A program made the position numbers and the translations under genes. The notes beneath the pieces were generated by a model. That model was not told the DNA's origin. It made no database searches and was given only the letters and a program-made list of their open reading frames with translations. Below, piece after piece: positions 1 through 5,377 of a DNA stretch of 5,377 nucleotides. The number at the start of each line of letters is the position of its first letter. Within the stretch, counting starts at the first letter, position 1. This DNA is from Ignavibacteria bacterium (GTDB taxonomy: Bacteria > Bacteroidota > Ignavibacteria > Ignavibacteriales > Ignavibacteriaceae): contig JAUSIA010000428.1 in the NCBI GenBank assembly GCA_030648225.1, positions 1-5,377 on the forward strand, in the 5' to 3' direction.

Positions 1-494
1 CTTCTTTTGCAGGATTTTTTCCTGTTGAGAGCCCACAAGTGGTTTGTCTTATTCTTGTTAATGCACCGCAGGAAGGAAAGTATGGGGGAAAAGTAGCTGC
101 ACCTATATTCAAAAAAGTTGTAGAAAAATTAATTGAGCTTGAACCTTCATTAACTGGTTTTCCCGAAAAAATTTTTCCGAAAAAAAGTGATTATAATTTT
201 ATTTATACACAAAATTCTGACGCAGAAAAAAATAATATTGTACCTGTTATTCACCAAAACAAAACAGTTTCTATTCGGAATATCGAATTAAAGAAAAATA
301 TAATGCCTGATTTAAAAGATGTTTCTTTACGTGATGCAATTAAATTGTTAACAAAACTTGGTTTAAAATATAAGATAAACGGCTCGGGTAAAGTTGTATC
401 TCAAAGTATTTTACCCGGAGACAAAATTGTAAAAGGAAAATCCTGTGTTCTAGAATGTGAGGAGATCACAGTTTCAGGAACTGCTATCTATTAA
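1..494 (+). CDS. ftsI: FtsI / PBP3-type septal peptidoglycan transpeptidase with C-terminal PASTA domain (3' end only)
   Basis: The gene is cut by the window start. The reading frame is already open at base 3 (SFAGFFPVESPQ, then VVCLILVNAPQ), so the GTG at 39 is internal and not a start. About 163 residues are visible, ending at TAA 492-494. Visible residues 1-45 match the end of a class B penicillin-binding transpeptidase fold: SFAGFFP follows the KTG motif in this family, and YGGKVAAPIF is the typical last helix and strand. A lysine-rich linker of about 50 residues follows, then one PASTA domain at about bases 303-458 (MPDLKDVSLRDA to LPGDKIVKGK). The catalytic Ser, SxN and KTG motifs lie upstream and cannot be checked. 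Family role: crosslinking of septal peptidoglycan in the periplasm, anchored in the inner membrane within the divisome. PASTA-bearing FtsI is usual in the Bacteroidota-Chlorobiota group. The position directly before murE supports ftsI over a sporulation or elongation paralogue. Confidence 0.93.
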   Translation, partial: SFAGFFPVESPQVVCLILVNAPQEGKYGGKVAAPIFKKVVEKLIELEPSLTGFPEKIFPKKSDYNFIYTQNSDAEKNNIVPVIHQNKTVSIRNIELKKNIMPDLKDVSLRDAIKLLTKLGLKYKINGSGKVVSQSILPGDKIVKGKSCVLECEEITVSGTAIY

Positions 495-1963
495 TGCAAT
501 TAACTGAACTATTAAACAGTATACATGCAATTCAGGTTGCCGGTGATATTCAGAGAAAAGATGTTTCTTCAATTTGTTATGATTCGCGTAAGGTTAAAAA
601 AAATTCTGTATTCGTTGCAATAAAAGGATTCAATTATGATGGACATCGTTTTATTCCTGATGCAATTAATAAAGGTGCTATTGCTGTTATTCTTAAAGAT
701 GTAAATTCAGTTCCGGACGGCATCTTTACTCATGAAAATGTAGCAAAAATAGTTGTTAAAGAGAGCCGAAAGGCTCTTGCAGAAGCTTCGGGTAAATTAT
801 TTAATGATCCATCAAGAAAAATAAAGCTGATAGGAATTACTGGAACAAACGGGAAAACAACAACAACATATTTTATAAAAAGTATTCTTGAAACTGCCGG
901 AGAAAAAACTGGATTGATTGGTACAATTACAAATTATATAGGGGATAGGGAGATAAAATCATCTCTTACTACTCCGGAATCAAACGATCTTAATGAACTT
1001 TTATATGAAATGTACAATGAAGGCTGCAATTATGCGGTTATGGAAGTTTCTTCTCATTCACTTGTATTAAACAGAGTATATGGCATCAACTTTAGTTCAG
1101 CAGTTTTTACAAATATAACTTCTGATCATTTGGATTTTCATAACACTTTTGAAAATTATTTTAGTGCAAAGAAAATTCTTTTTGACTCTTTAAGCTCATC
1201 TTCATTTGCAATTTATAATTCAGATGATGCAAATAGTAAAGAGATAATTATAGACACAAAAGCTAATCTTATTTCTTATGGAACCTCCTCAAATTCAGAT
1301 TTCAAACTAAAAGAAATTAAATATGATTTATCCGGAACAACATTTACTGTTGAATACAAAAGCAATTCTTATCCGGTATCTACTTCTTTAATTGGAAAGT
1401 TTAATGCATATAATGCCTGTGCAGCTTTTGCTGTTGGTTTTGTTCATGGTGTAAAGGATGAAGTAATCTTAAAAGGAATTAAAAACACAAAACAGGTTCC
1501 AGGCAGATTTGAAGTTATAGGTAAAGGAAATAAAAAAGTTGTTATTGATTATTCGCATACTGCGGATAGCCTTGAGAAAGCTCTGGGAGCTGTGAAAGAT
1601 ATTGTAAAGGGTTCTGTACCAATTTATACAGTGTTTGGATGCGGCGGCAACAGGGATAAAACCAAGCGACCGATTATGGGTAGGATAGCAACAGAATTAA
1701 GTGATTATGTTGTCGTTACTTCAGACAATCCAAGATTTGAAGATCCTTTTAATATTATTAAAGATATAGAAGCCGGAATCAAAAAGAAAAATTATAAGGT
1801 TATCGAAAATCGTGAAGAAGCTATCGCCTATGCTATTAAAAATTCTCAAGAGAACGCTGTAATTCTTGTTGCAGGTAAAGGACATGAGAACTATCAGGAA
1901 ATTAATGGTGTAAGAAATCACTTCTCTGATAGAGAAGTTGCGGAAAAATTTTTGAATAAATGA
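494..1963 (+). CDS. murE: UDP-N-acetylmuramoyl-L-alanyl-D-glutamate--2,6-diaminopimelate ligase (MurE)
   Basis: MurE is a cytoplasmic ATP-dependent ligase that adds the third stem-peptide residue to UDP-MurNAc-L-Ala-D-Glu. At 489 residues it has full family length. The N-terminal UDP-binding domain carries DSR (30-32) and VAIKGFNYDGH (41-51). The central ATPase domain has the P-loop GTNGKTTT (117-124), TTPES (159-163), EVSSHSL (184-190) and NITSDHLDFH (207-216). K226 in the SAKK segment is the likely carbamylated lysine. The C-terminal domain has PGRFE (336-340), GCGGNRDKTKRP (382-393), DNPR (411-414) and GKGHE (461-465). DNPR is the signature of meso-diaminopimelate-adding MurE; lysine-adding enzymes have another residue in place of Arg. 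The usual DYAHTPDS motif reads DYSHTADS here (352-359). The ATG overlaps the ftsI stop by one base (TAATG). The nearest purine-rich stretch, AGGA at 475-478, is about 15 bases off, so translational coupling is the likely mode of initiation. The gene ends four bases inside murF. Confidence 0.97.
   Translation: MQLTELLNSIHAIQVAGDIQRKDVSSICYDSRKVKKNSVFVAIKGFNYDGHRFIPDAINKGAIAVILKDVNSVPDGIFTHENVAKIVVKESRKALAEASGKLFNDPSRKIKLIGITGTNGKTTTTYFIKSILETAGEKTGLIGTITNYIGDREIKSSLTTPESNDLNELLYEMYNEGCNYAVMEVSSHSLVLNRVYGINFSSAVFTNITSDHLDFHNTFENYFSAKKILFDSLSSSSFAIYNSDDANSKEIIIDTKANLISYGTSSNSDFKLKEIKYDLSGTTFTVEYKSNSYPVSTSLIGKFNAYNACAAFAVGFVHGVKDEVILKGIKNTKQVPGRFEVIGKGNKKVVIDYSHTADSLEKALGAVKDIVKGSVPIYTVFGCGGNRDKTKRPIMGRIATELSDYVVVTSDNPRFEDPFNIIKDIEAGIKKKNYKVIENREEAIAYAIKNSQENAVILVAGKGHENYQEINGVRNHFSDREVAEKFLNK
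762..777. repeat. Small hairpin with GAAA tetraloop inside murE
   Basis: AGAGCC (762-767) pairs perfectly with GGCTCT (772-777), leaving the loop GAAA, a GNRA-type tetraloop; a G-T pair (761/778) could extend it. It lies in the N-terminal domain of murE over the codons for ESRKAL. The GC-rich stem stands out against the AT-rich surroundings. No T-tract follows and no function is evident; chance is the simplest explanation. Confidence 0.4.
854..873 (+). repeat. 20-base direct repeat, murE copy (P-loop codons; murD copy at 4811-4830)
   Basis: AAAACAACAACAACATATTT covers the codons for the P-loop KTTTTY of MurE and is identical to 4811-4830 in murD. The first 13 bases also match murF at 2317-2329. 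The protein motif is conserved among Mur ligases; the identical codon choice (four ACA in a row) creates the DNA identity. Confidence 0.6.
1920..1938. repeat. 8-bp perfect inverted repeat near the murE 3' end, just before murF
   Basis: ACTTCTCT (1920-1927) is the exact reverse complement of AGAGAAGT (1931-1938), with a 3-base GAT loop. It ends 21 bases before the murF ATG. It lies within the codons for the conserved MurE C-terminal HFSDREV segment, so protein conservation may explain it. There is no following T-tract, so it is not an intrinsic terminator. A role in ribosome handling at the murE/murF overlap is only a possibility. Confidence 0.45.
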
Positions 1964-3348
1964 GCACGCTCAGGATAACTCTTAAAGACTTATTCAATTT
2001 GCCTGGTTCTGAAATAGTTAATCCTGATAATTATAAAGCTGTTTCAAATGTTACGATTGATTCGAGAAAGATTGAAAAAGGTTCTTTGTTTATTGCAATT
2101 AAGGGAGAAAAGTTTGATGGGCATGATTTTGTAAAAGATGTTATAAAGAATGGAGCTTCAGCAGTTGTTATAGAGGGAAAACAATATCCCCGGTTTGATG
2201 ATATTGAAGTTCCATTTGTTCTTGTTGATGATACAATTAAAGCTTTAGGAGAGCTTGCGAAAGTATGGAGAAGCAAATTAAAAGCAAAAGTTATAAGCCT
2301 AACGGGCAGTGCGGGTAAAACAACAACAAAAGATATGATAGCTGCATTGCTTTCGGAAAAATTTAAAGTGAATAAAACAATGGCAAATAATAATAATCAT
2401 ATTGGAGTGCCATTAACCATTTTAAGCACAACTAATTCACACCAGGTTTTAGTGCTTGAGCATGGTACAAATCACTTTGGAGAAATTGCTTACACTGCGG
2501 AAATAGCGAAGCCTGACTATGCTTTGATAACAAACATCGGAAATTCTCATCTGGAATTCTTAAAAAATAAAAAAGGAGTTCTGAAAGAAAAGGTTTCATT
2601 ATTTGAAACCACAAAAAAAAGAAACAGAATTTTATTCATCAATAAAGATGATAAACTTCTTTCTGATTTATATAAGAAGTACAAGAAGAAAATTACTTTT
2701 GGCACCAGGAAAAGATCAGATGTTAACGGAAAGATTTTAAGCTATACGGATGATGGTAAACCTATTGTTGAATTAAGGTATGAAGGGAAGAAAATTAAAA
2801 CTGAATTTAATCTCTATGGCGAGCAAAGTTTTAAGAATTTGCTTGCAGCTTCAAGTGTGGCTTTTAAATTGGGATTAAATGAGAAGCAGATTCTGAATGG
2901 GATTAAAAAACTTTCTCCTCCTTATAAAAGATTGAATGTAACAAAGTATTCTGATTTCATTTTAATAGATGATACTTATAATGCAAATCCGGATTCAATG
3001 AAATCTTCTCTTGAACTTCTTTCACAGATTAAAATCTTTAAAAAGAAAATTGCAATTCTGGGGGATATGTTTGAACTAGGAGATACTTCTGAAAAACATC
3101 ATAAAAATCTTGCTTCTGTAATTAAGAAAAATAAGATAGATGAAGTTTACACAATAGGGAAGATGATGAAGGTGCTTAATAAAGAATTACAGGGATCAGG
3201 AATTGAGAAGAAATATTTTTCAAGCAGAGATTCTTTATCTGATTTTATTTCAATGACTGATTTCTCGGATTCAGTTATTCTTGTTAAAGGTTCACGCGGA
3301 ATGAAGATGGAAGAATTTGTTCAGAAAATAAAAGAGAAAAACATATAA
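1960..3348 (+). CDS. murF: UDP-N-acetylmuramoyl-tripeptide--D-alanyl-D-alanine ligase (MurF)
   Basis: MurF is the cytoplasmic ATP-dependent ligase that attaches D-Ala-D-Ala to UDP-MurNAc-tripeptide, giving the pentapeptide used by MraY. At 462 residues it has normal length. The N-terminal domain shows DSR (34-36) and FIAIKGEKFDGH (44-55), similar to MurE. The P-loop is LTGSAGKTTTK (114-124), where the GSxGK form is typical of MurF. Next come NNNNHIGVPLT (143-153), LEHGTNHFGEI (166-176) and TNIGNSHLEF (191-200). The C-terminal domain has IDDTYNANPDSM (336-347), LGDMFELGD (367-375) and VKGSRGMKME (442-451), all classic MurF signatures. Two central motifs differ from the common form: His where EMG usually has Met, and His where NNEIG often has Glu. 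The start ATG lies in an ATGA overlap with the murE stop. No good Shine-Dalgarno is present, so reinitiation by ribosomes finishing murE is likely. The stop abuts the mraY start. Confidence 0.97.
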   Translation: MSTLRITLKDLFNLPGSEIVNPDNYKAVSNVTIDSRKIEKGSLFIAIKGEKFDGHDFVKDVIKNGASAVVIEGKQYPRFDDIEVPFVLVDDTIKALGELAKVWRSKLKAKVISLTGSAGKTTTKDMIAALLSEKFKVNKTMANNNNHIGVPLTILSTTNSHQVLVLEHGTNHFGEIAYTAEIAKPDYALITNIGNSHLEFLKNKKGVLKEKVSLFETTKKRNRILFINKDDKLLSDLYKKYKKKITFGTRKRSDVNGKILSYTDDGKPIVELRYEGKKIKTEFNLYGEQSFKNLLAASSVAFKLGLNEKQILNGIKKLSPPYKRLNVTKYSDFILIDDTYNANPDSMKSSLELLSQIKIFKKKIAILGDMFELGDTSEKHHKNLASVIKKNKIDEVYTIGKMMKVLNKELQGSGIEKKYFSSRDSLSDFISMTDFSDSVILVKGSRGMKMEEFVQKIKEKNI

Positions 3349-4458
3349 ATGCTCTACTATCTTTTTGATTATATAAATAAAACTTTCGATCCACCAGGCT
3401 TTGAAGTATTCCGCTTCTTAACGTTCAGATCCGCTGTGGCAGCAATTACAGGTTTGTTTCTTTCCCTTTATTTAGGACCAAAGATTATCAGAAGACTTCA
3501 GAAAAGCCAGATTGGTGAAGCAAAGAAAGTTGATGCGCCAAAAACACATTGGTCAAAAGCCGGCACTCCTACAATGGGGGGGCTAATTATAATTATCTCA
3601 GTTTTTATTCCTGTTCTTCTTTGGGCTGATATTAAAAGTATTTATATCATATTGATAGTTGTTGGAACTCTCTGGCTTGGTGCAGTAGGCTTCCTGGATG
3701 ATTATTTAAAAGTAGTTAAAAAATATCCCAATGGTTTAATTGCACGTTATAAACTTTTAGGACAGGTGTTAATAGGTTTGCTGATAGGTTCAGTTATCTA
3801 CTTCTCTCCGCAATTTGAAGGTATTAATACTGTTACAACGGTTCCTTTTCTGAAGGACGTGAATTTCGATTTTTCATTTCTCTACATACCTGTTGTTGTT
3901 TTTATAATAACTGCTACAAGCAATGCAGTGAATTTAACTGACGGGCTTGATGGTCTTGCAGTAGGAATAATTGTAATTGTAATGCTTACGCTTGCGATCA
4001 TAAGTTATGTAAGCGGAAATGCAATCTTCTCAGATTATCTGAATATAATTTATTTACCAGGTTCAGGCGAATTAACAGTTTATGTTGCAGCTTTAAGCGG
4101 TGCTGCACTTGGTTTTCTCTGGTTCAACAGTTACCCTGCACAAGTATTTATGGGAGATACTGGTTCACTTGCTCTTGGTGGTGCTTTTGGGATTCTAACT
4201 GTATTAATAAAAAAAGAATTACTTATTCCTATTCTTGGTGGAGTTTTTTTCATGGAGACAATTTCGGTAATTATCCAGAGACTTTACTTCAAGTACACCA
4301 AGAAAAAATATGGCGAAGGCAGACGCGTTTTTAAAATGGCTCCCATCCATCACCATTTTGAACTTGAAGGCTGGCCTGAACCTAAAATTGTAATAAGGTT
4401 TTATATCATTGCAATCATTCTTGCGATTGTGAGCTTAACATCATTTAAGATACGTTGA
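3349..4458 (+). CDS. mraY: Phospho-N-acetylmuramoyl-pentapeptide-transferase (MraY, lipid I synthase)
   Basis: MraY is a polytopic inner-membrane enzyme. It transfers phospho-MurNAc-pentapeptide from UDP to undecaprenyl phosphate, forming lipid I and releasing UMP. The protein has 369 residues, close to the usual 360, with about ten hydrophobic segments (for example roughly 24-44, 76-93, 97-115, 134-152, 178-192, 202-222, 272-287, 290-308 and 347-366). Hallmarks are AGTPTMGG (71-78), FLDDYLK with the catalytic Asp pair D117/D118, NAVNLTDGLDGLA (192-204), FNSYPAQVFMGDTGS (259-273) with the third active-site Asp D270, and the cytoplasmic PIHHHFELEGW motif (332-342). All active-site residues expected for the family are present. 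The start MLYYLFDYIN is the conserved N-terminus in related phyla and directly follows the murF stop with no spacer. The upstream stretch is A-rich without a Shine-Dalgarno. I see no long insertion of the kind that makes many Bacteroidia MraY proteins longer, which fits an Ignavibacteria-like source. Confidence 0.97.
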   Translation: MLYYLFDYINKTFDPPGFEVFRFLTFRSAVAAITGLFLSLYLGPKIIRRLQKSQIGEAKKVDAPKTHWSKAGTPTMGGLIIIISVFIPVLLWADIKSIYIILIVVGTLWLGAVGFLDDYLKVVKKYPNGLIARYKLLGQVLIGLLIGSVIYFSPQFEGINTVTTVPFLKDVNFDFSFLYIPVVVFIITATSNAVNLTDGLDGLAVGIIVIVMLTLAIISYVSGNAIFSDYLNIIYLPGSGELTVYVAALSGAALGFLWFNSYPAQVFMGDTGSLALGGAFGILTVLIKKELLIPILGGVFFMETISVIIQRLYFKYTKKKYGEGRRVFKMAPIHHHFELEGWPEPKIVIRFYIIAIILAIVSLTSFKIR

Positions 4459-4459
4459 T

Positions 4460-5377
4460 ATGGATATTGCAGGTAAAAGGGTTTCGATAATCGGTGCTGT
4501 TCGCAGCGGAGTTGGTGCAGCAAAGCTTTTAAAAAAGTCAGGTGGAATTCCTTTTGTTAGTGATATGTCTGATGAATTTAAATTGAAAGATTCAATTTCA
4601 AAATTGAAAGAAGAGGAGATTGATTTTGAAACAGGAGGGCATTCGGATAAAGTTTATGATTGTGAGCTTATGGTTGTAAGTCCGGGCGTTCCTTCTGATG
4701 CAGAAGTTCTTAAAGAAGGCGAAAGAAGAAATATAAAAATCATTAGTGAAATTGAACTGGCAGGAAGATTTTGTAAAGGGCAAATAGTGGCAGTAACTGG
4801 TACCAACGGAAAAACAACAACAACATATTTATGCGGACACTTATTCAATATGTGCGGACACAAAACATATACTGCCGGAAATATTGGAGTTGCCTTTTCC
4901 GAAATAGCTCTTAATGTAAAAGAAAATGAATTTGTTGCACTCGAAGTTTCAAGTTTTCAGCTTGATTTAATTGATGAATTTAAACCAAAAGCTGCTATGA
5001 TATTAAACATTACTCCCGATCATTTGAACAGGTACGGAAATAAGTTTGAGAATTACGTAGCATCTAAATTCAGAATCTATAAAAACCAGGATGAAAGTGA
5101 TTATCTGATTCTGAATAAAGATGATCAGGCAATAACTGAGAATATAACTCCGCGAAAAAGTAAAAGTTTTTATTTTTCTTTAAATGAAGTTCTTAATAAT
5201 GGCTGTTACAAATCTAATGATCAGTTAATATTTAATAAAGAAAGTAAACATGAATTTGCTTTACCCGTAAATGAAATGCAGATAAGAGGAGATCATAATG
5301 CTGCAAATGCAATGGCAGTTATTACAGCAGCAAAGATTTTTGATTTTGATAATGAAAAAATAAAAGAAGGTTTAAGA
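4460..5377 (+). CDS. murD: UDP-N-acetylmuramoyl-L-alanine--D-glutamate ligase (MurD), 5' part only
   Basis: The frame is open from ATG 4460 to the window end without a stop, giving 306 residues of a protein that is usually about 440-450. MurD adds D-glutamate to UDP-MurNAc-L-Ala in the cytoplasm using ATP, the step before MurE. The N-terminal Rossmann-like domain begins MDIAGKRVSIIGAVRSG and has SPGVP (74-78) and SEIEL (96-100). The central domain has the P-loop GTNGKTTT (114-121), AGNIG (139-143), EVSSFQLD (162-169), NITPDHLNRY (183-192) and K203 in ASKFRIY, the likely carbamylated lysine. RGDHNAANAMA (276-286) is the MurD GxHNxxN motif at the join to the C-terminal domain, which is off the window. 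EVSSFQL and NITPDHLxRY distinguish MurD from MurE and MurC. The common GLGxSG near the N-terminus reads GAVRSG. The start is one base after the mraY stop, with no recognisable Shine-Dalgarno, which suggests coupling to mraY translation. Confidence 0.96.
   Translation, partial: MDIAGKRVSIIGAVRSGVGAAKLLKKSGGIPFVSDMSDEFKLKDSISKLKEEEIDFETGGHSDKVYDCELMVVSPGVPSDAEVLKEGERRNIKIISEIELAGRFCKGQIVAVTGTNGKTTTTYLCGHLFNMCGHKTYTAGNIGVAFSEIALNVKENEFVALEVSSFQLDLIDEFKPKAAMILNITPDHLNRYGNKFENYVASKFRIYKNQDESDYLILNKDDQAITENITPRKSKSFYFSLNEVLNNGCYKSNDQLIFNKESKHEFALPVNEMQIRGDHNAANAMAVITAAKIFDFDNEKIKEGLR
4580..4611. repeat. Direct plus inverted short repeat cluster in murD
   Basis: The 11-mer AAATTGAAAGA occurs at 4580-4590 and again at 4601-4611. 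Between them, TTCAATTT (4591-4598) is the reverse complement of the first 8 bases of either copy, so two mutually exclusive hairpins could form. The stretch encodes KLKDSISKLKEEE in the MurD N-terminal domain. It is AT-rich, so a by-product of repeated Lys-Leu-Lys codons is likely. Confidence 0.4.
4811..4830 (+). repeat. 20-base direct repeat, murD copy (P-loop codons; murE copy at 854-873)
   Basis: This is the second exact copy of the 20-mer, over the codons for KTTTTY in the MurD P-loop. The copies are in direct orientation about 3.96 kb apart. They result from paralogous ATP-binding motifs with the same codons, not from a mobile element. Confidence 0.6.

Noticed and set aside
165..177. A-run followed by T-run in ftsI, resembling a terminator or promoter element
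   Set aside because: It lies in an intact reading frame, the near-palindrome is only A and T, there is no GC stem, and it codes for the linker of FtsI.
456..470. CRP-type operator TGTGA-N-TCACA
   Set aside because: The spacer is 5 instead of 6, the site is inside ftsI and no promoter is visible, so it is kept only as a low-interest palindrome.
39..494. A separate 151-residue gene starting at GTG 39
   Set aside because: The frame is open upstream to the window edge and the upstream residues SFAGFFPVESPQ are part of the conserved transpeptidase fold, so GTG 39 is an internal Val codon of ftsI.
596..603. Eight-A runs in murE (596-603) and murF (2613-2620) as possible programmed slippage sites
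   Set aside because: Both frames continue normally through them to full-length conserved proteins, and no alternative frame leads to a meaningful product.
1721..1921. Minus-strand open frame of 66 codons within murE
   Set aside because: It lies opposite the well-conserved C-terminal domain of MurE; its hydrophobic, low-complexity translation has no recognisable domain and is a shadow.
2031..2276. Minus-strand open frame of 81 codons within murF
   Set aside because: It is antisense to conserved MurF N-terminal codons, with no recognisable family and no independent start signal.
2432..2614. Minus-strand open frame of 60 codons within murF
   Set aside because: It is antisense to the MurF central domain; no family resemblance.
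4633..4639. Strong Shine-Dalgarno-like AGGAGGG inside murD
   Set aside because: The next ATG (4656-4658) is out of frame and too far away, and opens only a very short frame; it codes for Gly-Gly of MurD.
4598..4863. Two overlapping minus-strand open frames within murD
   Set aside because: Both are opposite the MurD N-terminal and P-loop codons, which form a clear full-frame protein on the + strand.
1..5377. Defence system, mobile element, CRISPR or other accessory system
   Set aside because: Every base is covered by the five conserved cell-wall genes apart from one spacer base, leaving no room for accessory content.

Overview
This window is an uninterrupted piece of a division and cell-wall (dcw) gene cluster. 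All genes lie on the + strand in the order ftsI (3' end only), murE, murF, mraY, murD (5' part only). The order matches the classic core of the cluster. The genes are packed so tightly that there is essentially no intergenic DNA: ftsI/murE share 1 base, murE/murF share 4 bases (ATGA), murF/mraY abut, and mraY/murD are 1 base apart. No RNA gene, mobile element, CRISPR array, promoter or intrinsic terminator is visible. Transcription must start upstream of base 1 and continue past base 5377.

The sequence is AT-rich, with many A-ending and T-ending codons, AGA as a common arginine codon, and no strong Shine-Dalgarno sequence before any of the four visible starts. An FtsI with a C-terminal PASTA domain, a 369-residue MraY beginning MLYYLFDYIN, and the weak ribosome-binding signals together suggest the Bacteroidota/Chlorobiota/Ignavibacteria branch. 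Ignavibacteria-like is my best guess. This placement is inferred from remembered family resemblance, not from a search. The MurE carries the DNPR motif of meso-diaminopimelate-adding enzymes, so a Gram-negative-type A1gamma peptidoglycan is expected.

Layout: bases 1-494 encode the end of the septal transpeptidase FtsI (end of the transpeptidase fold, linker, one PASTA domain). Bases 494-1963 encode MurE, which adds meso-DAP to UDP-MurNAc-L-Ala-D-Glu. Bases 1960-3348 encode MurF, which adds D-Ala-D-Ala. Bases 3349-4458 encode the membrane enzyme MraY, which moves phospho-MurNAc-pentapeptide onto undecaprenyl phosphate to give lipid I. Bases 4460-5377 encode the first 306 residues of MurD, which adds D-Glu before the MurE step. 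The genes thus cover three cytoplasmic ligase steps, the first membrane step, and the septal crosslinking enzyme that uses the final product.

I found no undescribed system here. The points worth a second look are small: substitutions in otherwise highly conserved Mur ligase motifs (MurE DYSHTADS, MurF EHG and NNNNHIG, MurD GAVRSG), a few compact inverted repeats inside coding sequence, one of them just before the murF start, and a 20-base exact repeat between the P-loop codons of murE and murD.
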